64,000 bases of DNA from Pelistega ratti (GTDB lineage: Bacteria > Pseudomonadota > Gammaproteobacteria > Burkholderiales > Burkholderiaceae_B), in assembly GCF_009833965.1 (NCBI RefSeq), contig NZ_CP047165.1:1612001-1676000 (forward strand). Direction: 5' to 3'. The notes under the pieces are model-generated. The model worked only from the letters and a program-made list of their open reading frames with translations, was not told the origin of the DNA and searched no databases. Shown here piece by piece: positions 38,441-49,038 of the stretch (position 1 is its first letter; each line of letters opens with the position of its first letter). The position numbers and the translations under genes are program-made.

Positions 38441-41101
38441 TTAACTTTTCTTTAAGGTAAGCAATTGTTTACGTCTGCGTTGATTCCATGCAATGAAACC
38501 AATAAGGAATAAAGCAGGAATCATGGTGATTTCCTTAGGAAGTGCTTTTTGAGGCAGCACTACATCAAGTAATACTTGATCCCAATTTAATCCAGTATCC
38601 GCAGCAGGAGAATCAATTTCTACATTATCAATTATTATCTTATTGCTTGATTGATTATTGATGTCTATCATTTCTCCAGTATCTAACAATGTTAGACCAA
38701 GGGCTTTTATGCGATCATCACCCGTATTGCCTTCAGGTACTTTTAATTCTGCGTAGAAAATGACTTCTTTACCGTAAGGATTTAAACCAGATACTTTAAC
38801 CTTAAACTTATCACCAACAGCGATTTTTTCAATTTCTTGGGTAAGCTGAACAGGTAAAATATGACGTTCACTAGGTGAGATTTTTTCCATAAAGAATCCG
38901 GGATTAAAGAGCATAAAGGCTACAATAATCAATACAAGTGTTTCCCATGGTCTATTACGGGTAAAGAAATAACCCATTGTCGCCGCTGTAAATGCTAGGA
39001 TACCAATTGTAGCGGTAATAAAGACGACTGTTCCTTTGATCCAATCTACATCAATCAGTAATAAATCCGTATTAAAGATAAATAGGAATGGTAAGATAGC
39101 CGTTCGTAGGCTATAGAAGAATGCTTCAATCCCTGTTTTAATAGGACTACCACCAGAGATAGCAGCTGCAGCAAAGGAGGCAAGCCCTACAGGAGGGGTA
39201 ACATCCGCCATAATACCAAAATAAAATACGAATAAATGCACAGCAATCAGCGGTACAATTAAGCCGTTTTGTCTACCTACTTCCACAATAACAAGTGCCA
39301 TCAGTGAAGAGACGACAATATAGTTGGCGGTGGTTGGTAATCCCATGCCTAAGATTAAGCTAAAGATAGCCACAAGAATTAGCATGAGAAGAATATTACC
39401 CATAGATAACATTTCAATAATGCCAGATAACTGCACACCAAAGCCAGTAAGTGATACAACACCAACAATAATCCCAGCTGTGGCAGTGGCAATGCCAATA
39501 CCAATCATATTCATTGCACCGGCTTCTAAACCGTTAAGTAATTCTTGAAAGCCTTGTTTAAAGAGGGGTATTTTGCACCCTTTTTCACCGCGGAAGAAGC
39601 TTAATAGTGGTCGTTGAGTCAATAATATAGCGGTTAATGTTACGGTTCCCCAGAAGGCAGATAGTCCGGGAGACATACGTTCAATCATTAAGCACCACAT
39701 TAATACAACAACGGGTAATAAGAAATGTAATCCTGCATTAACTGTTGGTTTCGCTGATGGTAATTTAACAATTTGTGCATTTGGATCATCAGGCTCTAAG
39801 TCTGGGAATGTAGCGACACGGCGAATAAGTGCTAAATAGACAATAGCTAATAAAGCTAACACGATTAAAAAAGCAAAATCAGGTGTTGCCGTTTTTAACC
39901 ACCCTAATCCAAATTCTAAACCAAAATATACAGCACAAATAATTAAGAAATTCGCTAATATTTTGATTAGGCTAAGTAAGAGTGGGCTTGGTGGATCAGT
40001 ACGTTCTAAACCTTTTAATCCCATCTTTTGAGCTTCAAGATGCACAATATAGACTAAAGCAATATAAGAAATTAGTGCAGGTAAAAAAGCATGGGTAATT
40101 AACTGACTATACGGCATATTGACGTATTCAATCATTAAAAAAGCAGCTGCACCCATCACCGGTGGCATAATTTGCCCATTTACCGAAGAGGCTACTTCAA
40201 CTGCCCCTGCCTTTTCTTGTGTGAAGCCAACACGTTTCATCATAGGAATAGTAAAAGTGCCTGTGGTAACAACATTGGCAATAGAAGAACCAGATACTAA
40301 ACCTGTTAAAGCGGAAGAAACAACGGCTGCCTTGGCAGGCCCCCCACTAAAATGCCCCAGATAAGCAAAAGCAACTTTAATGAAATAATTGCCTGCTCCT
40401 GCCTTATCTAATAAAGCACCAAATAAAACAAATAAGAACACGTATTTAGTGGATACACCAAGTGCAACACCAAAAACACCTTCAGTGGTAATCCACTGTT
40501 GGTTGATAATTTGAGAGAAAGATCCCGAACGATGGCTAATAATCCAATCGGTTGGTAAAAATTGCCCAAAATAGTTATAGAGTAAAAATATACCTGCAAT
40601 AATAACTAATGGTAAGCCTAAGCTACGGCGACAAGCTTCTAATAAGATAAGGATACCAAAGCAACCGACAATAATATCTTGGGTATTAGGTGCGCCAAAA
40701 CGTGTAACTAAACCCTCATAAAAGAAAATGTAATATGCCGCTAAGAAAGCACCTAAGCAAGCAAATATCCAGTCAGGGAGAGGAATTCTATGTTTGGGAG
40801 AACCAGCAAAGGCAGGGAAAGAAAGATAGGCTAAAAAAAGAGCAAACGCTAAATGTACAGAGCGTGCTTTTGTGTCATCGATGACAACATTAAAGTCAAG
40901 TCCCCATGATCGAATAACTTCTTGTAGCCAAAAGGGAAGTGGTGAGGTGTAATAGAGTTGAAAAAGTGACCATAAGATGGCGACAGCGACAATGAGTTTT
41001 TTAGCAGGGCCGGCTAGGTTACGTCCTCCAGTATCACTGGAAGCAACCATATCTTGTAGATGATCATAATCAATGGTTTGGGTTTGAGTATTATTTACCA
41101 T
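38441..41101 (-). CDS. TRAP transporter fused permease (DctQ-DctM type)
   Basis: The 886 residues join a small-subunit-like N-terminal part with a large permease, a form that works with TAXI binding proteins. Many hydrophobic helices; conserved blocks include GGPAKAAVVSSALTGLVSGSSIANVVTTGTFTIPMMKR (about 255-290) and MGLPTTANYIVVSSLMALV. A periplasmic domain of about 110 residues sits near the C-terminus before a last helix and a basic tail. I take the ATG at 41101; a GTG four codons earlier is possible. It lies downstream of the TAXI binding protein on the same strand. The substrate is probably a dicarboxylate or small organic acid. Confidence 0.92.
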   Translation of the reverse strand: MVNNTQTQTIDYDHLQDMVASSDTGGRNLAGPAKKLIVAVAILWSLFQLYYTSPLPFWLQEVIRSWGLDFNVVIDDTKARSVHLAFALFLAYLSFPAFAGSPKHRIPLPDWIFACLGAFLAAYYIFFYEGLVTRFGAPNTQDIIVGCFGILILLEACRRSLGLPLVIIAGIFLLYNYFGQFLPTDWIISHRSGSFSQIINQQWITTEGVFGVALGVSTKYVFLFVLFGALLDKAGAGNYFIKVAFAYLGHFSGGPAKAAVVSSALTGLVSGSSIANVVTTGTFTIPMMKRVGFTQEKAGAVEVASSVNGQIMPPVMGAAAFLMIEYVNMPYSQLITHAFLPALISYIALVYIVHLEAQKMGLKGLERTDPPSPLLLSLIKILANFLIICAVYFGLEFGLGWLKTATPDFAFLIVLALLAIVYLALIRRVATFPDLEPDDPNAQIVKLPSAKPTVNAGLHFLLPVVVLMWCLMIERMSPGLSAFWGTVTLTAILLTQRPLLSFFRGEKGCKIPLFKQGFQELLNGLEAGAMNMIGIGIATATAGIIVGVVSLTGFGVQLSGIIEMLSMGNILLMLILVAIFSLILGMGLPTTANYIVVSSLMALVIVEVGRQNGLIVPLIAVHLFVFYFGIMADVTPPVGLASFAAAAISGGSPIKTGIEAFFYSLRTAILPFLFIFNTDLLLIDVDWIKGTVVFITATIGILAFTAATMGYFFTRNRPWETLVLIIVAFMLFNPGFFMEKISPSERHILPVQLTQEIEKIAVGDKFKVKVSGLNPYGKEVIFYAELKVPEGNTGDDRIKALGLTLLDTGEMIDINNQSSNKIIIDNVEIDSPAADTGLNWDQVLLDVVLPQKALPKEITMIPALFLIGFIAWNQRRRKQLLTLKKS

Positions 41102-41135
41102 GACAATAGACACTCGATAAAAAATAACAACAAAA

Positions 41136-41179
41136 CGGCGAGATCGGCTGATTAATAAATCTGACCGATAGCCTCGCCG
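41136..41179 (-). terminator. Intercistronic hairpin between TAXI protein and permease
   Basis: Two-part stem (CGGCGAG/CTCGCCG, then ATCGG/CCGAT) followed on the minus strand by a broken T-rich tract (TTTTGTTGTTATTTTTT). Probably partial termination that keeps the binding protein in excess over the permease. Confidence 0.6.
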
Positions 41180-41210
41180 CTAACTTATCAAGAATGATAG
41201 TAAAACGGGA

Positions 41211-42173
41211 TTATTTTATCCAACCACGTTCTTTATAATAACGCACGGCTCCGTCATGTAAAGGCGCTGATAATGCGTTTGTAATCATCTCTTCTTCTTT
41301 GAGGTGTGCAAAAGCAGGGTGAAGTCGTTTAAAGCGATCAAAATTATCAAATACCGCTTTAACAACAGCATATACTTTATCGTCTGCTACATCTGTTGAT
41401 GTAACGAGCGTAGCATATACACCAAATGTTTCTACAGGATTATCACTGCCTTTGTATAGCCCACCAGGGATAACGGCTTTGGCATAATAAGTGTGATCAG
41501 CGACAAGTTTATCGATTGTTTCACCAGTAACAGGTACAAGGTGAGCATCGCAAGAGGCAGCGGCTTCTTTTAAAGCCCCATTAGGATGACCAACGTTATA
41601 GGTAATGGCATCTAAGTTGTTATCACACATTGCTGATGCCATTTCAGCAGGTTTTAATTCAGAGGCTACTTTGAATACTTTATCTGTCCAACCTTTCGCA
41701 TTTAAAATAACATTAAAAGTCGCACGTGTACCAGATCCGGGGTCACCTACATTGACGCGTTTCGCTTTTAAATCATCAAACTGTTTAATCCCTGAATCAT
41801 CACGCGCCATGATAGTGAATGGTTCGGGATGGATAGAGAAGATGGCACGTAATTTTTCATTTTTCTTGCCTTCAAAAGAGCTTGATCCATTATAGGCATG
41901 ATATTGCCAATCAGATTGGGCAATTCCCATATCCATTTGGCGATCTGCAATCGCATTAAGATTAGCAACGGAAGCACCAGTAGATGGTGCGTTACATTTA
42001 ATCTGTGTTTTAGCAGTATCACGATTAACTAATTGGCAGATAGATTGTCCAACAACATAATATACACCTGTTTGACCGCCTGTCCCTATCGTAATAAATT
42101 GTTCTTCAGCGTGAGCAGATAATGATCCCAATGCAAAAGCGGTTGCAAGTGAGAAACTTAATAATTTTTTCAT
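41211..42173 (-). CDS. TAXI-family TRAP transporter solute-binding protein
   Basis: Periplasmic receptor of 320 residues with signal peptide MKKLLSFSLATAFALGSLSA (cleaved after AHA). The FITIGTGGQTGVYYVVGQSICQLV start and the Asp-Pro-Gly-Ser-Gly segment (NVGDPGSGTRATFNVIL) are the TAXI hallmark. It feeds the fused permease downstream. The ligand is not determinable by reading. Confidence 0.92.
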   Translation of the reverse strand: MKKLLSFSLATAFALGSLSAHAEEQFITIGTGGQTGVYYVVGQSICQLVNRDTAKTQIKCNAPSTGASVANLNAIADRQMDMGIAQSDWQYHAYNGSSSFEGKKNEKLRAIFSIHPEPFTIMARDDSGIKQFDDLKAKRVNVGDPGSGTRATFNVILNAKGWTDKVFKVASELKPAEMASAMCDNNLDAITYNVGHPNGALKEAAASCDAHLVPVTGETIDKLVADHTYYAKAVIPGGLYKGSDNPVETFGVYATLVTSTDVADDKVYAVVKAVFDNFDRFKRLHPAFAHLKEEEMITNALSAPLHDGAVRYYKERGWIK

Positions 42174-42396
42174 TTAAATATCCTCTAATTAAAAAGAAGA
42201 TAGGTAATATCTTCAAAAGTAGTTATATGACAAAATGAGTTATAGCATTATTTTTGTTACTTAAACAATCAGTAAAAGCCCTAATGGTCATGTAAAACTA
42301 CATTTAGATACGCTTTATGAATAAGGCAAGATAGTAGAAGATAAGTATTTTTATAGCGTCTATATCGACTATTTATATATTTTATGCACATTAAAA

Positions 42397-42424
42397 AGCC
42401 GTAAGGTGGTAAAACCCTACGGCT
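42397..42424 (-). terminator. Intrinsic terminator after the OmpA-like lipoprotein gene
   Basis: AGCCGTA/TACGGCT stem (42397-42403, 42418-42424) with T5 after it on the minus strand. Confidence 0.8.
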
Positions 42425-42457
42425 GAAAAAGCATACTAACTACCTGTTTGGGGCAAA

Positions 42458-43303
42458 TTAGTATTGATATTGTGGAGCAGGTGGGTAGCTCTTATCGTAT
42501 AGTGCTGAAGGGCCGTTTGGACCTGCTTCTGATGAAGAGGTTGGTGTAAAACCATCTGCTTTAATTTCAACACGACGGTTAGGTTTGAGGCAGTCACGTA
42601 AAGCTTGACCTTTTTCATTTGAGCATGCTTTAACTTGTTGCTCTTTACCGCGACCAATCGCCTCGATAGGTGCTGTTACACCATGTGCTTGTAATAAGGC
42701 ACGTACAGTGTTTGCACGACGTTGTGATAAGTCTAAGTTATATTCTACTGAACCTAAACGATCAGTAAAGCCTGTTACGCGGACTTGTTTTGGATTCGCT
42801 TGTTTAAGCTCACCAGCAACACGTGCCACAATATCTTTACCTTCTGCTGTTAATTGGTCTTTGTCAAAGTCAAATAATGTATCGCCACTTAGTGTGTAGT
42901 GAGCATTACCATTACATCCATTTGGATACCAGAAGAAACTCTGTGCATCATAGTTTTTGTCAAATAGGATTTTGTATTGGCATACTTTGTGTTCACCATT
43001 TTCACGATAGTGGAAAACATAATCCCATTCTCTTACGCCATAAAGCCCTTCTGCGAAGTGTGGACGACCAATTAAATTGTACAATTGATCTTTGTTCATA
43101 CCACGTTCGATAAGACGAACATTGTCCCAGTTAGGCCATGAGCCTTCTTGCGTACCGCTGTGGTTAAAACCTGCACGATCAATCTTTGGCCATACTAAAT
43201 CGTCAAGTTCTGCTGTTCCTTCAGATGATACTTTGCTTAAATTACCGCAAGCTACTAAGGTAAGACCTAAAGCAGCAGCGCATGCAACTTGAGTTAGTTT
43301 CAT
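42458..43303 (-). CDS. OmpA-like lipoprotein with SmpA/BamE-like domain
   Basis: The 281 residues begin with a lipoprotein signal (MKLTQVACAAALGLTLVAC, lipobox LVAC). A SmpA/BamE-like segment follows (RGMNKDQLYNLIGRPHFAEG..WDYVFHY, about 65-110), then a C-terminal OmpA peptidoglycan-binding domain (about 150-255, TGFTDRLGSVEYNLDLSQRRANTVRALL). It is an outer-membrane lipoprotein linking membrane and cell wall. The ATG at 43303 has AAGGAA upstream; longer in-frame starts are not supported. Such fusions occur in Bordetella-type betaproteobacteria. Confidence 0.88.
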   Translation of the reverse strand: MKLTQVACAAALGLTLVACGNLSKVSSEGTAELDDLVWPKIDRAGFNHSGTQEGSWPNWDNVRLIERGMNKDQLYNLIGRPHFAEGLYGVREWDYVFHYRENGEHKVCQYKILFDKNYDAQSFFWYPNGCNGNAHYTLSGDTLFDFDKDQLTAEGKDIVARVAGELKQANPKQVRVTGFTDRLGSVEYNLDLSQRRANTVRALLQAHGVTAPIEAIGRGKEQQVKACSNEKGQALRDCLKPNRRVEIKADGFTPTSSSEAGPNGPSALYDKSYPPAPQYQY

Positions 43304-43417
43304 AGTTAATTCCTTTACAATAAGGTGTTGATATGTCTTAATAAACATTTCATTTTAGCATACCTTTTTAGAAAAACACTATTCTTTATAGAGGGTGTTG
43401 GGGATAAACAAATAAAA

Positions 43418-43442
43418 AAACCCTTCTTGGTCGGAAGGGTTT
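43418..43442 (-). terminator. Bidirectional intrinsic terminator after dsbA
   Basis: AAACCCTTC/GAAGGGTTT stem with T-runs on both sides (TTTTTTTATTTG on the minus strand); lies 30 nt past dsbA. Confidence 0.88.
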
Positions 43443-43471
43443 TATTTTTTTAAATTAAAGTGCCACGGTTA

Positions 43472-44083
43472 TTACTTATTTTGGGCTAAGAGTTCTTTGA
43501 TTAAATCAATCGTACCTTCATAAGTACCTACCATACCGGGAGAGGTGAGGTACTTACCCGCAATAGCAAAAGAAGGAGTAGCATTTATTTGATATTGATT
43601 AGTGAGGTCTGTAGCTTGTTTAACTTTAGTAACGACACCAAAAGAATCATAAGTAGATTCAAATGTTTGCTTATCAATGCCTTGTTTACTAGCCCATTCA
43701 ACAATTGCATCACGAGTGAATAATCGTTGCTTTTCTTGATGGATAGCTTGGAATACTTTAGGGTGTAAATCAGTACGCTCTAAGGCAACAAGACTGTAAT
43801 ACAGGTGTTGCATAGGTGTCATAGAGGCATTAAAACCAACGGGAACAGGTAAAAAGGCAACGTTTTCAGGCAGTTCTTTTTTTAGTTGCTCTACCATTGG
43901 TTCGATAGCGGCACAATGGCTACACGCATAAGAGAAGAACTCTAATACTTCGGTCTTATTGGGCGTTTGTGAATCAAAAGTAGGGTTAAAAGTGGTGTAG
44001 CGTTCTTGTGCTTGCACGGTAAATGAAGCGGCAACTAATCCTAAAATAGGGATAAATTGCTTGAATAATTTAACTATTGACAT
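43472..44083 (-). CDS. dsbA: Periplasmic thiol:disulfide oxidoreductase DsbA
   Basis: Donates disulfide bonds to exported proteins. The 203 residues have a signal peptide (cleaved after VQA, about residue 25), the thioredoxin-fold active site FFSYACSHC near residue 51-56 and cis-Pro loop ATPSFAIAG near 168. The active-site dipeptide is Ser-His instead of the usual Pro-His. It comes after the argS-SPOR pair, as in other Alcaligenaceae, but with a 397-nt gap. Confidence 0.92.
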   Translation of the reverse strand: MSIVKLFKQFIPILGLVAASFTVQAQERYTTFNPTFDSQTPNKTEVLEFFSYACSHCAAIEPMVEQLKKELPENVAFLPVPVGFNASMTPMQHLYYSLVALERTDLHPKVFQAIHQEKQRLFTRDAIVEWASKQGIDKQTFESTYDSFGVVTKVKQATDLTNQYQINATPSFAIAGKYLTSPGMVGTYEGTIDLIKELLAQNK

Positions 44084-44480
44084 AAGAAATCCTTGGAAAA
44101 TAAACGTTTATCTTGAATAAATATACTAGGAAAAGGGGACGCTTTATTTTTACCGATGAGACCAAACTGTTTGTCGTTAAGGCTGGAGCAGTTATGTTTA
44201 ATCATTCTAAACAAGTTACTTTTAATACGGTAAAAATGTGTTGCGTCCTTTCGGGGTGTTGTAGAAATATCCACAGACCCTATTGTCCTAAGCGTTCCTC
44301 ATTGTAACAAACTCATACGACAAATCAATATCTAAGAAAGGTGTTTGTATAAGAAATATGTCTATCTATTTCGATAAAAGATGGATATGACCATGCTGAT
44401 GGGAGGATATGGCTCGGGGAGAGAGAGTAGTGCTTAGGATAGTAATCTAAAGCGATATGCTATCCTAAGAAATGGTGTAT
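44084..44480. other. Gap between the SPOR gene and dsbA; hairpin only
   Basis: A 10-bp perfect stem at 44433-44442 with 44460-44469 (CTTAGGATAG/CTATCCTAAG) just past the SPOR gene, without a U-run. Short open frames in the gap lack ribosome-binding sites. The dsbA promoter should lie here. Confidence 0.45.
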
Positions 44481-45221
44481 TTATCGAATGACTGTCGCGT
44501 GGATATTATTGGATTTTAATTTGGTTTGTGCCTCTTTTAGGGCGTTATCATTGGTAAAAGGACCTACACGGACACGATAGTAATCGGTATTATTAACTGT
44601 TACTTTTAATACGGTTGTATTAGAAAAACCTTGCATAAGTAAGGAAGCTCTTTTGGCTTCGGCTTCGTCAAGATTTTTAAATGCACCAACTTGGAGATAA
44701 TGTGTTGCTTGCCCTTTTGGTGTAGCAGGAGTAGGTTGCATATTTTGGATAAAGCGTCCTAAATCATCAGGGTTCTTATCTACTGCTTTGTCTGGGCTTG
44801 GTTTATTGGGTGGAGCGGATACAGATGGTTTATTGACCACTGTGGGTGCTACTTTAGGTGGTGTAACAGGTTGTACGACCGTTGGCGTAGGTTTTGTTGT
44901 GACCACTTGAGAGGGTTTGGGGGTAACCGTTATAGCAGGTGGAGTAGGTACTTTCTCATGAGTAGCTGCTGGCATAACGGGTGAAGAGGGGGAGGTAACA
45001 ACAACATGTTGAGATTGACCATTAATCGTTTTTTCTTGAATAATAGGTACAGTACGTTGTTGAGTAATAATTTGCGAGACACACGCATTTGAATGACTAC
45101 GCATATAATAGGCAACCCCTGTGGCTATCCCGATACCGATAATCACACCAAAAAAGAAATAGCCAAAGGGAGACGAATGACTTTTACTACTTGTACGAGT
45201 GGTTGTTCGTTTTGTTGCCAT
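44481..45221 (-). CDS. SPOR-domain membrane protein
   Basis: The 246 residues show a Thr/Lys-rich cytoplasmic tail, one membrane helix (about 19-41: FGYFFFGVIIGIGIATGVAYY), a long Pro/Val/Thr-rich periplasmic linker and a C-terminal SPOR domain (about 170-246: HYLQVGAFKNLDEAEAKRASLLMQG, YYRVRVGPFTN). SPOR domains bind denuded peptidoglycan at the septum; the layout resembles FtsN-like division proteins. It follows argS by 6 nt. Confidence 0.88.
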   Translation of the reverse strand: MATKRTTTRTSSKSHSSPFGYFFFGVIIGIGIATGVAYYMRSHSNACVSQIITQQRTVPIIQEKTINGQSQHVVVTSPSSPVMPAATHEKVPTPPAITVTPKPSQVVTTKPTPTVVQPVTPPKVAPTVVNKPSVSAPPNKPSPDKAVDKNPDDLGRFIQNMQPTPATPKGQATHYLQVGAFKNLDEAEAKRASLLMQGFSNTTVLKVTVNNTDYYRVRVGPFTNDNALKEAQTKLKSNNIHATVIR

Positions 45222-45227
45222 AATATC

Positions 45228-46910
45228 CTACATTTTTTCTGGTGCTGATACACCCAATAAATCGAGCGCGTTAGCAATAACTTGGCGAGTACTGTCTGCT
45301 AAAGCTAAGCGAGCGAGCTTGAGTGCTTGATCGTCAATCATAATGCGTTCAGCGTTATACCATGAATGAAAATCAGCAGCTAAATCTAATAACCAGAAAG
45401 CGATTAAATGTGGTGAAAGTTCTTTGGCGGCAAGTTGAATCATATTGGGTAATTCAGCAAGCCGTTTTAATAAAGTCATCTCTGTTGGTGCAATAAGTAG
45501 GCTAATATCTGCCTGATGAACTTGTTGAGCCAACTCTTCGCTATCGCGTAGAATTTTACAGATACGTGCGTGGGCGTATTGAATGTAATAAACCGGGTTT
45601 TCTTCGCCTTTTGAAAGTGCTAAGTCAATATCAAAGGTAAATTCAGTATCGGCTTTACGTTGGATAAGGAAGAAACGGACAGCATCTTGACCTACCCATT
45701 CAATTAAGTCTCGCATGGTCACATAAGAGCCTGCACGTTTAGAAATTTTAACCTCTTCACCACCACGCATAACCCGTACCATTTTGTGAAGTACATAGGC
45801 AGGGAAATCTTTTGGAATATCAAGATGTAATCCTTGTAAACCTGCTCGTACACGGGCAATTGTGCCGTGGTGATCACTTCCTTGAATATCAATGGCATGA
45901 TGATAGCCACGATTCCATTTACTGAGATGGTAGGCAACATCAGGCACAAAGTAGGTATAAGAACCATCTGATTTGCGCATGACGCGATCTTTATCATCAC
46001 CTGTGCCTAAGTCAGTGGTGCGTAACCATAACGCACCGTCTTGTTCGTAGGTATAGCCATTTTTAGTGAGTATATCGACTGCCTCTGCAACTTTACCATC
46101 GGTATAAAGTGAGCTTTCTAGGTAGTATTGATCAAAGACAAGGTTGAAGGCTTTTAGATCAAGGTCTTGTTCATGGCGAAGATAGGCAACAGCAAAACGA
46201 CGAATATCCGTTAAATTATCCAAATCACCTGTTGCGGTTACATCTTTTCCATCTGCATGGACTGTTTTCTTGGCAATAAAATCATTGGCAATATCCACAA
46301 TATAATCACCACGGTAACCATCGCTTGGATAGTTGGGGTGATCAGGGTCAATTCCTTTGGCTCTGGCTTGAACACTAATGGCAAGATTATTAATCTGATT
46401 ACCTGCATCATTGTAATAAAACTCACGATGGACTTGATAGCCAGCGGCAGAAAAAAGACGACAAATACAATCACCTAAAGCCGCTTGACGAGCATGTCCA
46501 ACGTGTAGTGGGCCAGTAGGGTTAGCCGATACAAACTCAACCATCAGTGATGTACCATTAGCAGGTGCTTTGGCAAAATGAGCCCCTTGTTCTTGAATGA
46601 CGTTAATCACTTCTTGATGAACAGCAGGTGTACAACGTAGATTAATAAATCCTGGACCAGCCACTTCAGCAGAAGCCAGTGTTTCTTTGGCAAGAGGATT
46701 GCTCATTAGCGTATCAACAATATCTTGTGCTAACTCACGAGGGTTGCGTCCTGCAGGTTTTGCCAGTTGCATGGCAACATTAGTGGCGACATCACCGTGT
46801 TCTGCTTGTTTGGGACGCTCTAATTTAATCGTTGGGTTGTGTTCAGGAAGAAGCGTGTGAACAGCTTCAGATAATAATTGAATTAATGTATTTTGAAGCT
46901 CAGGGAGCAT
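45228..46910 (-). CDS. argS: Arginyl-tRNA synthetase
   Basis: Class I synthetase of 560 residues. The HIGH-type motif is [19 protein letters not shown] (near residue 130), and the KMSKS position is in [16 protein letters not shown]-terminal Add1 and C-terminal anticodon (DALR) domains are present. I choose the ATG at 46910 ([16 protein letters not shown]), preferred over a start 8 codons upstream because it matches the family. It forms a unit with the SPOR gene. Confidence 0.96.
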   Translation of the reverse strand: MLPELQNTLIQLLSEAVHTLLPEHNPTIKLERPKQAEHGDVATNVAMQLAKPAGRNPRELAQDIVDTLMSNPLAKETLASAEVAGPGFINLRCTPAVHQEVINVIQEQGAHFAKAPANGTSLMVEFVSANPTGPLHVGHARQAALGDCICRLFSAAGYQVHREFYYNDAGNQINNLAISVQARAKGIDPDHPNYPSDGYRGDYIVDIANDFIAKKTVHADGKDVTATGDLDNLTDIRRFAVAYLRHEQDLDLKAFNLVFDQYYLESSLYTDGKVAEAVDILTKNGYTYEQDGALWLRTTDLGTGDDKDRVMRKSDGSYTYFVPDVAYHLSKWNRGYHHAIDIQGSDHHGTIARVRAGLQGLHLDIPKDFPAYVLHKMVRVMRGGEEVKISKRAGSYVTMRDLIEWVGQDAVRFFLIQRKADTEFTFDIDLALSKGEENPVYYIQYAHARICKILRDSEELAQQVHQADISLLIAPTEMTLLKRLAELPNMIQLAAKELSPHLIAFWLLDLAADFHSWYNAERIMIDDQALKLARLALADSTRQVIANALDLLGVSAPEKM

Positions 46911-47184
46911 AGTATTCGTAACCAGTAAAAACACCCAAAAGCGAGGTGTATGTTGAAAGATAAATAAGCATAATCATAGCATATTTACACTTTTTTCTCT
47001 CTGAAAAGGGGTAGATGCTTGGGCTGTTTTTAAGGAGAATAGGGTTAAAGCTAATAGGGTATTTTTATAAATTGGGAAAGTATCCTTTGTATAAGGATGA
47101 AAACAAGATAAAAAAAGAATAGGGTGCTTGAAGGTATGGTGGGCATTTTTTATAATGGGGAAGTTCATTCGTTAGGAGTTATTT

Positions 47185-47550
47185 ATGTTGATTATTTTTT
47201 CTTCTCAATCTAGTGGTGATATTTTGATGTTAGATAAACATGCTTTACCACTCTTACAAGCGATGGGCCGTGATTATGAGACAATGCCTGCTGAGGGGGT
47301 AATTACACATAATCAGTTAGCTAGTAGTATTGCGGCACTTGAAAGAGCAATTGCCCATGACAAAGAGGAAAACCCACAAGAAGGGTACAAAGAAGAAGAT
47401 GAGCGAGAAGAAAAAGAAGAAGAGAAACCCCACCCAGTTCTGGAAAATGTTAATCTTGCACGCCGTGCATTCCCTCTACTGGAAATGATGAAAGAAGCCC
47501 TTAAACAAGAAAAAGATGAGGTAGTTTGGCATCAGCAAAATGCATGGTAA
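47185..47550 (+). CDS. DUF1840 family protein
   Basis: The 121 residues have the DUF1840 pattern: MLIIFSSQSSGDILMLDKHALPLLQAMGR at the N-terminus, GVITHNQLASSIAALERAI in the middle and a C-terminal ARRAFPLLEMMKEALKQ helix, linked by an acidic region (EEDEREEKEEEK). The family is almost confined to betaproteobacteria and its function is unknown. Good SD (AGGAG). Confidence 0.88.
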   Translation: MLIIFSSQSSGDILMLDKHALPLLQAMGRDYETMPAEGVITHNQLASSIAALERAIAHDKEENPQEGYKEEDEREEKEEEKPHPVLENVNLARRAFPLLEMMKEALKQEKDEVVWHQQNAW

Positions 47551-47683
47551 GCGGTTTGTTTCATCCTTCTATCCTACTCAAATACATTAAAAGTATTAAA
47601 TTATTTTGAGTTTTAACTAAATAAAATGTTAAAAATAGTCTGAGAGGAATACCCTTTCAGACTATTTTGATTTAATTGAAAAA

Positions 47684-48121
47684 TTAAGATATTTTATGGT
47701 TTAAAAACCAATGACTGAATGGCCAGTCCACACTATCAAGTAGGTTTTTTGTTATTAATCCTAATTCAGTATCCCCTTCGATTTGTAGTTTACGATTGAA
47801 AAAAAGCGTATCAGGGTCTTCTTCACGAATGATCATTCGCATAAAATCAACACCGTTAGCGGCTAAGCGTAGGTCGGGTTGTCCTATAAAGTTTTCATCA
47901 ATAAATCTTTCAGTATTGGCACTAAAGCGTACCTTAATACCAGCATCTAATACATCAATTTCAAACTTACGACCATTAAATAGCTGCATATCAGCGGGTA
48001 GTAACCCTTTTTTTAGCATGATATTTAAGACGGTGACGAGTAAAAAGCGTGGTGGTTTACTGGGTAGTTTCTCCCCAATTTTACCTATCCAAGTGGGTAA
48101 TATAATTTCAGGCAGCGACAT
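47684..48121 (-). CDS. ubiT: UbiT, SCP2-domain lipid carrier of anaerobic ubiquinone synthesis
   Basis: The SCP2-fold protein binds isoprenoid intermediates in the oxygen-independent ubiquinone pathway. 145 residues from the ATG at 48121 ([20 protein letters not shown]), overlapping the end of ubiV by 14 nt; a longer frame into ubiV is possible but lacks a good ribosome-binding site. SCP2 core: [21 protein letters not shown] and [15 protein letters not shown]. Third gene of the ubiU-ubiV-ubiT unit, the same set as in E. coli. Confidence 0.88.
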   Translation of the reverse strand: MSLPEIILPTWIGKIGEKLPSKPPRFLLVTVLNIMLKKGLLPADMQLFNGRKFEIDVLDAGIKVRFSANTERFIDENFIGQPDLRLAANGVDFMRMIIREEDPDTLFFNRKLQIEGDTELGLITKNLLDSVDWPFSHWFLNHKIS

Positions 48122-49028
48122 TATATAGCTCCTTTTTAACGGCTTCGATACCGGGACGGTTAAGCCAGTAGCCATCTACAAGTGTACCCGTTGCTAAACG
48201 AGTTAATTCAGGTAGTGCTTCTGCTAATAGTGTTTTTCCATCTATCACATTGCGGTGTAAACGAATGATTTCGGGCATACCGTGCAGTTGTGGTGATAAG
48301 CGTAGTACATTGACACCAATAGAGGCTAATTCCGTATGATGAGGTAATAGGTTTTGACAGCCATAGGACATGGTTTGAATGCCATTGATGGTTAGAAATG
48401 GCTTGCCTTCTCGGGTGTTCATATCCATACCATATTCGTAGTCAAGACAACGAAACTCACAGCTATCTTTATTCAGATTATAATGACGTGCGGTGAAACA
48501 TCGTGATGAATAGGCTAAAGGCATTTTTCCCCAAGCAAAAACTTCGGTTTCAATCGCTTCTGAATCAGCAATAATAGAGGCTATTTTGCTACCACTTAAT
48601 TCAGATGGTGTAACCCAACGATATGCACCTAGTTTTTTGAATAAAGCCAGTGTGGTTTCGTTATAAATATTGAGGCTAGCTCCCGCCACAAAAGGAATAT
48701 TATGTTCCCGAGCGAGCTTAACTGCTCCCATATCATTTGCTTCAACCTTAAACTTATTTTGTTCGGTAATTTTACGCAGGCGTTTTAAGTCAGACTCACT
48801 TTCTAGCAGAACTTGTGAGGATAAGATAATCTCTTTACCGCTTTCAGCCAAGTCTTCTGCTAAGCTAAACCAGTCGGCAAAACGCATTTTCTGACGGCGA
48901 GAACATACGGTTTCCCCTAGATATATAGTATCCAAAGGCATATCCAGCATAGAGGCATAAAATTCTAATAAGGCTTCTTTTTGCCAGAAAAATTGAATAG
49001 GGCCGAGTGATAATTTTAATGAATGCAT
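48108..49028 (-). CDS. ubiV: UbiV, Fe-S component of anaerobic ubiquinone hydroxylation
   Basis: U32-peptidase-family protein that works as a heterodimer with UbiU to hydroxylate ubiquinone precursors without O2, using prephenate as oxygen donor in the known system. The 306 residues contain the Cys set expected for a [4Fe-4S] cluster: Cys in [10 protein letters not shown] (near 41) and the triad [21 protein letters not shown] (near 175-195). Follows ubiU by 10 nt. Confidence 0.9.
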   Translation of the reverse strand: MHSLKLSLGPIQFFWQKEALLEFYASMLDMPLDTIYLGETVCSRRQKMRFADWFSLAEDLAESGKEIILSSQVLLESESDLKRLRKITEQNKFKVEANDMGAVKLAREHNIPFVAGASLNIYNETTLALFKKLGAYRWVTPSELSGSKIASIIADSEAIETEVFAWGKMPLAYSSRCFTARHYNLNKDSCEFRCLDYEYGMDMNTREGKPFLTINGIQTMSYGCQNLLPHHTELASIGVNVLRLSPQLHGMPEIIRLHRNVIDGKTLLAEALPELTRLATGTLVDGYWLNRPGIEAVKKELYNVAA

Positions 49029-49038
49029 CTCCTTCTCC

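Noticed and set aside
44074..44274. 66-codon frame on the minus strand before dsbA
   Set aside because: Overlaps the dsbA start, no ribosome-binding site, no recognisable motif; the gap is more likely promoter DNA.
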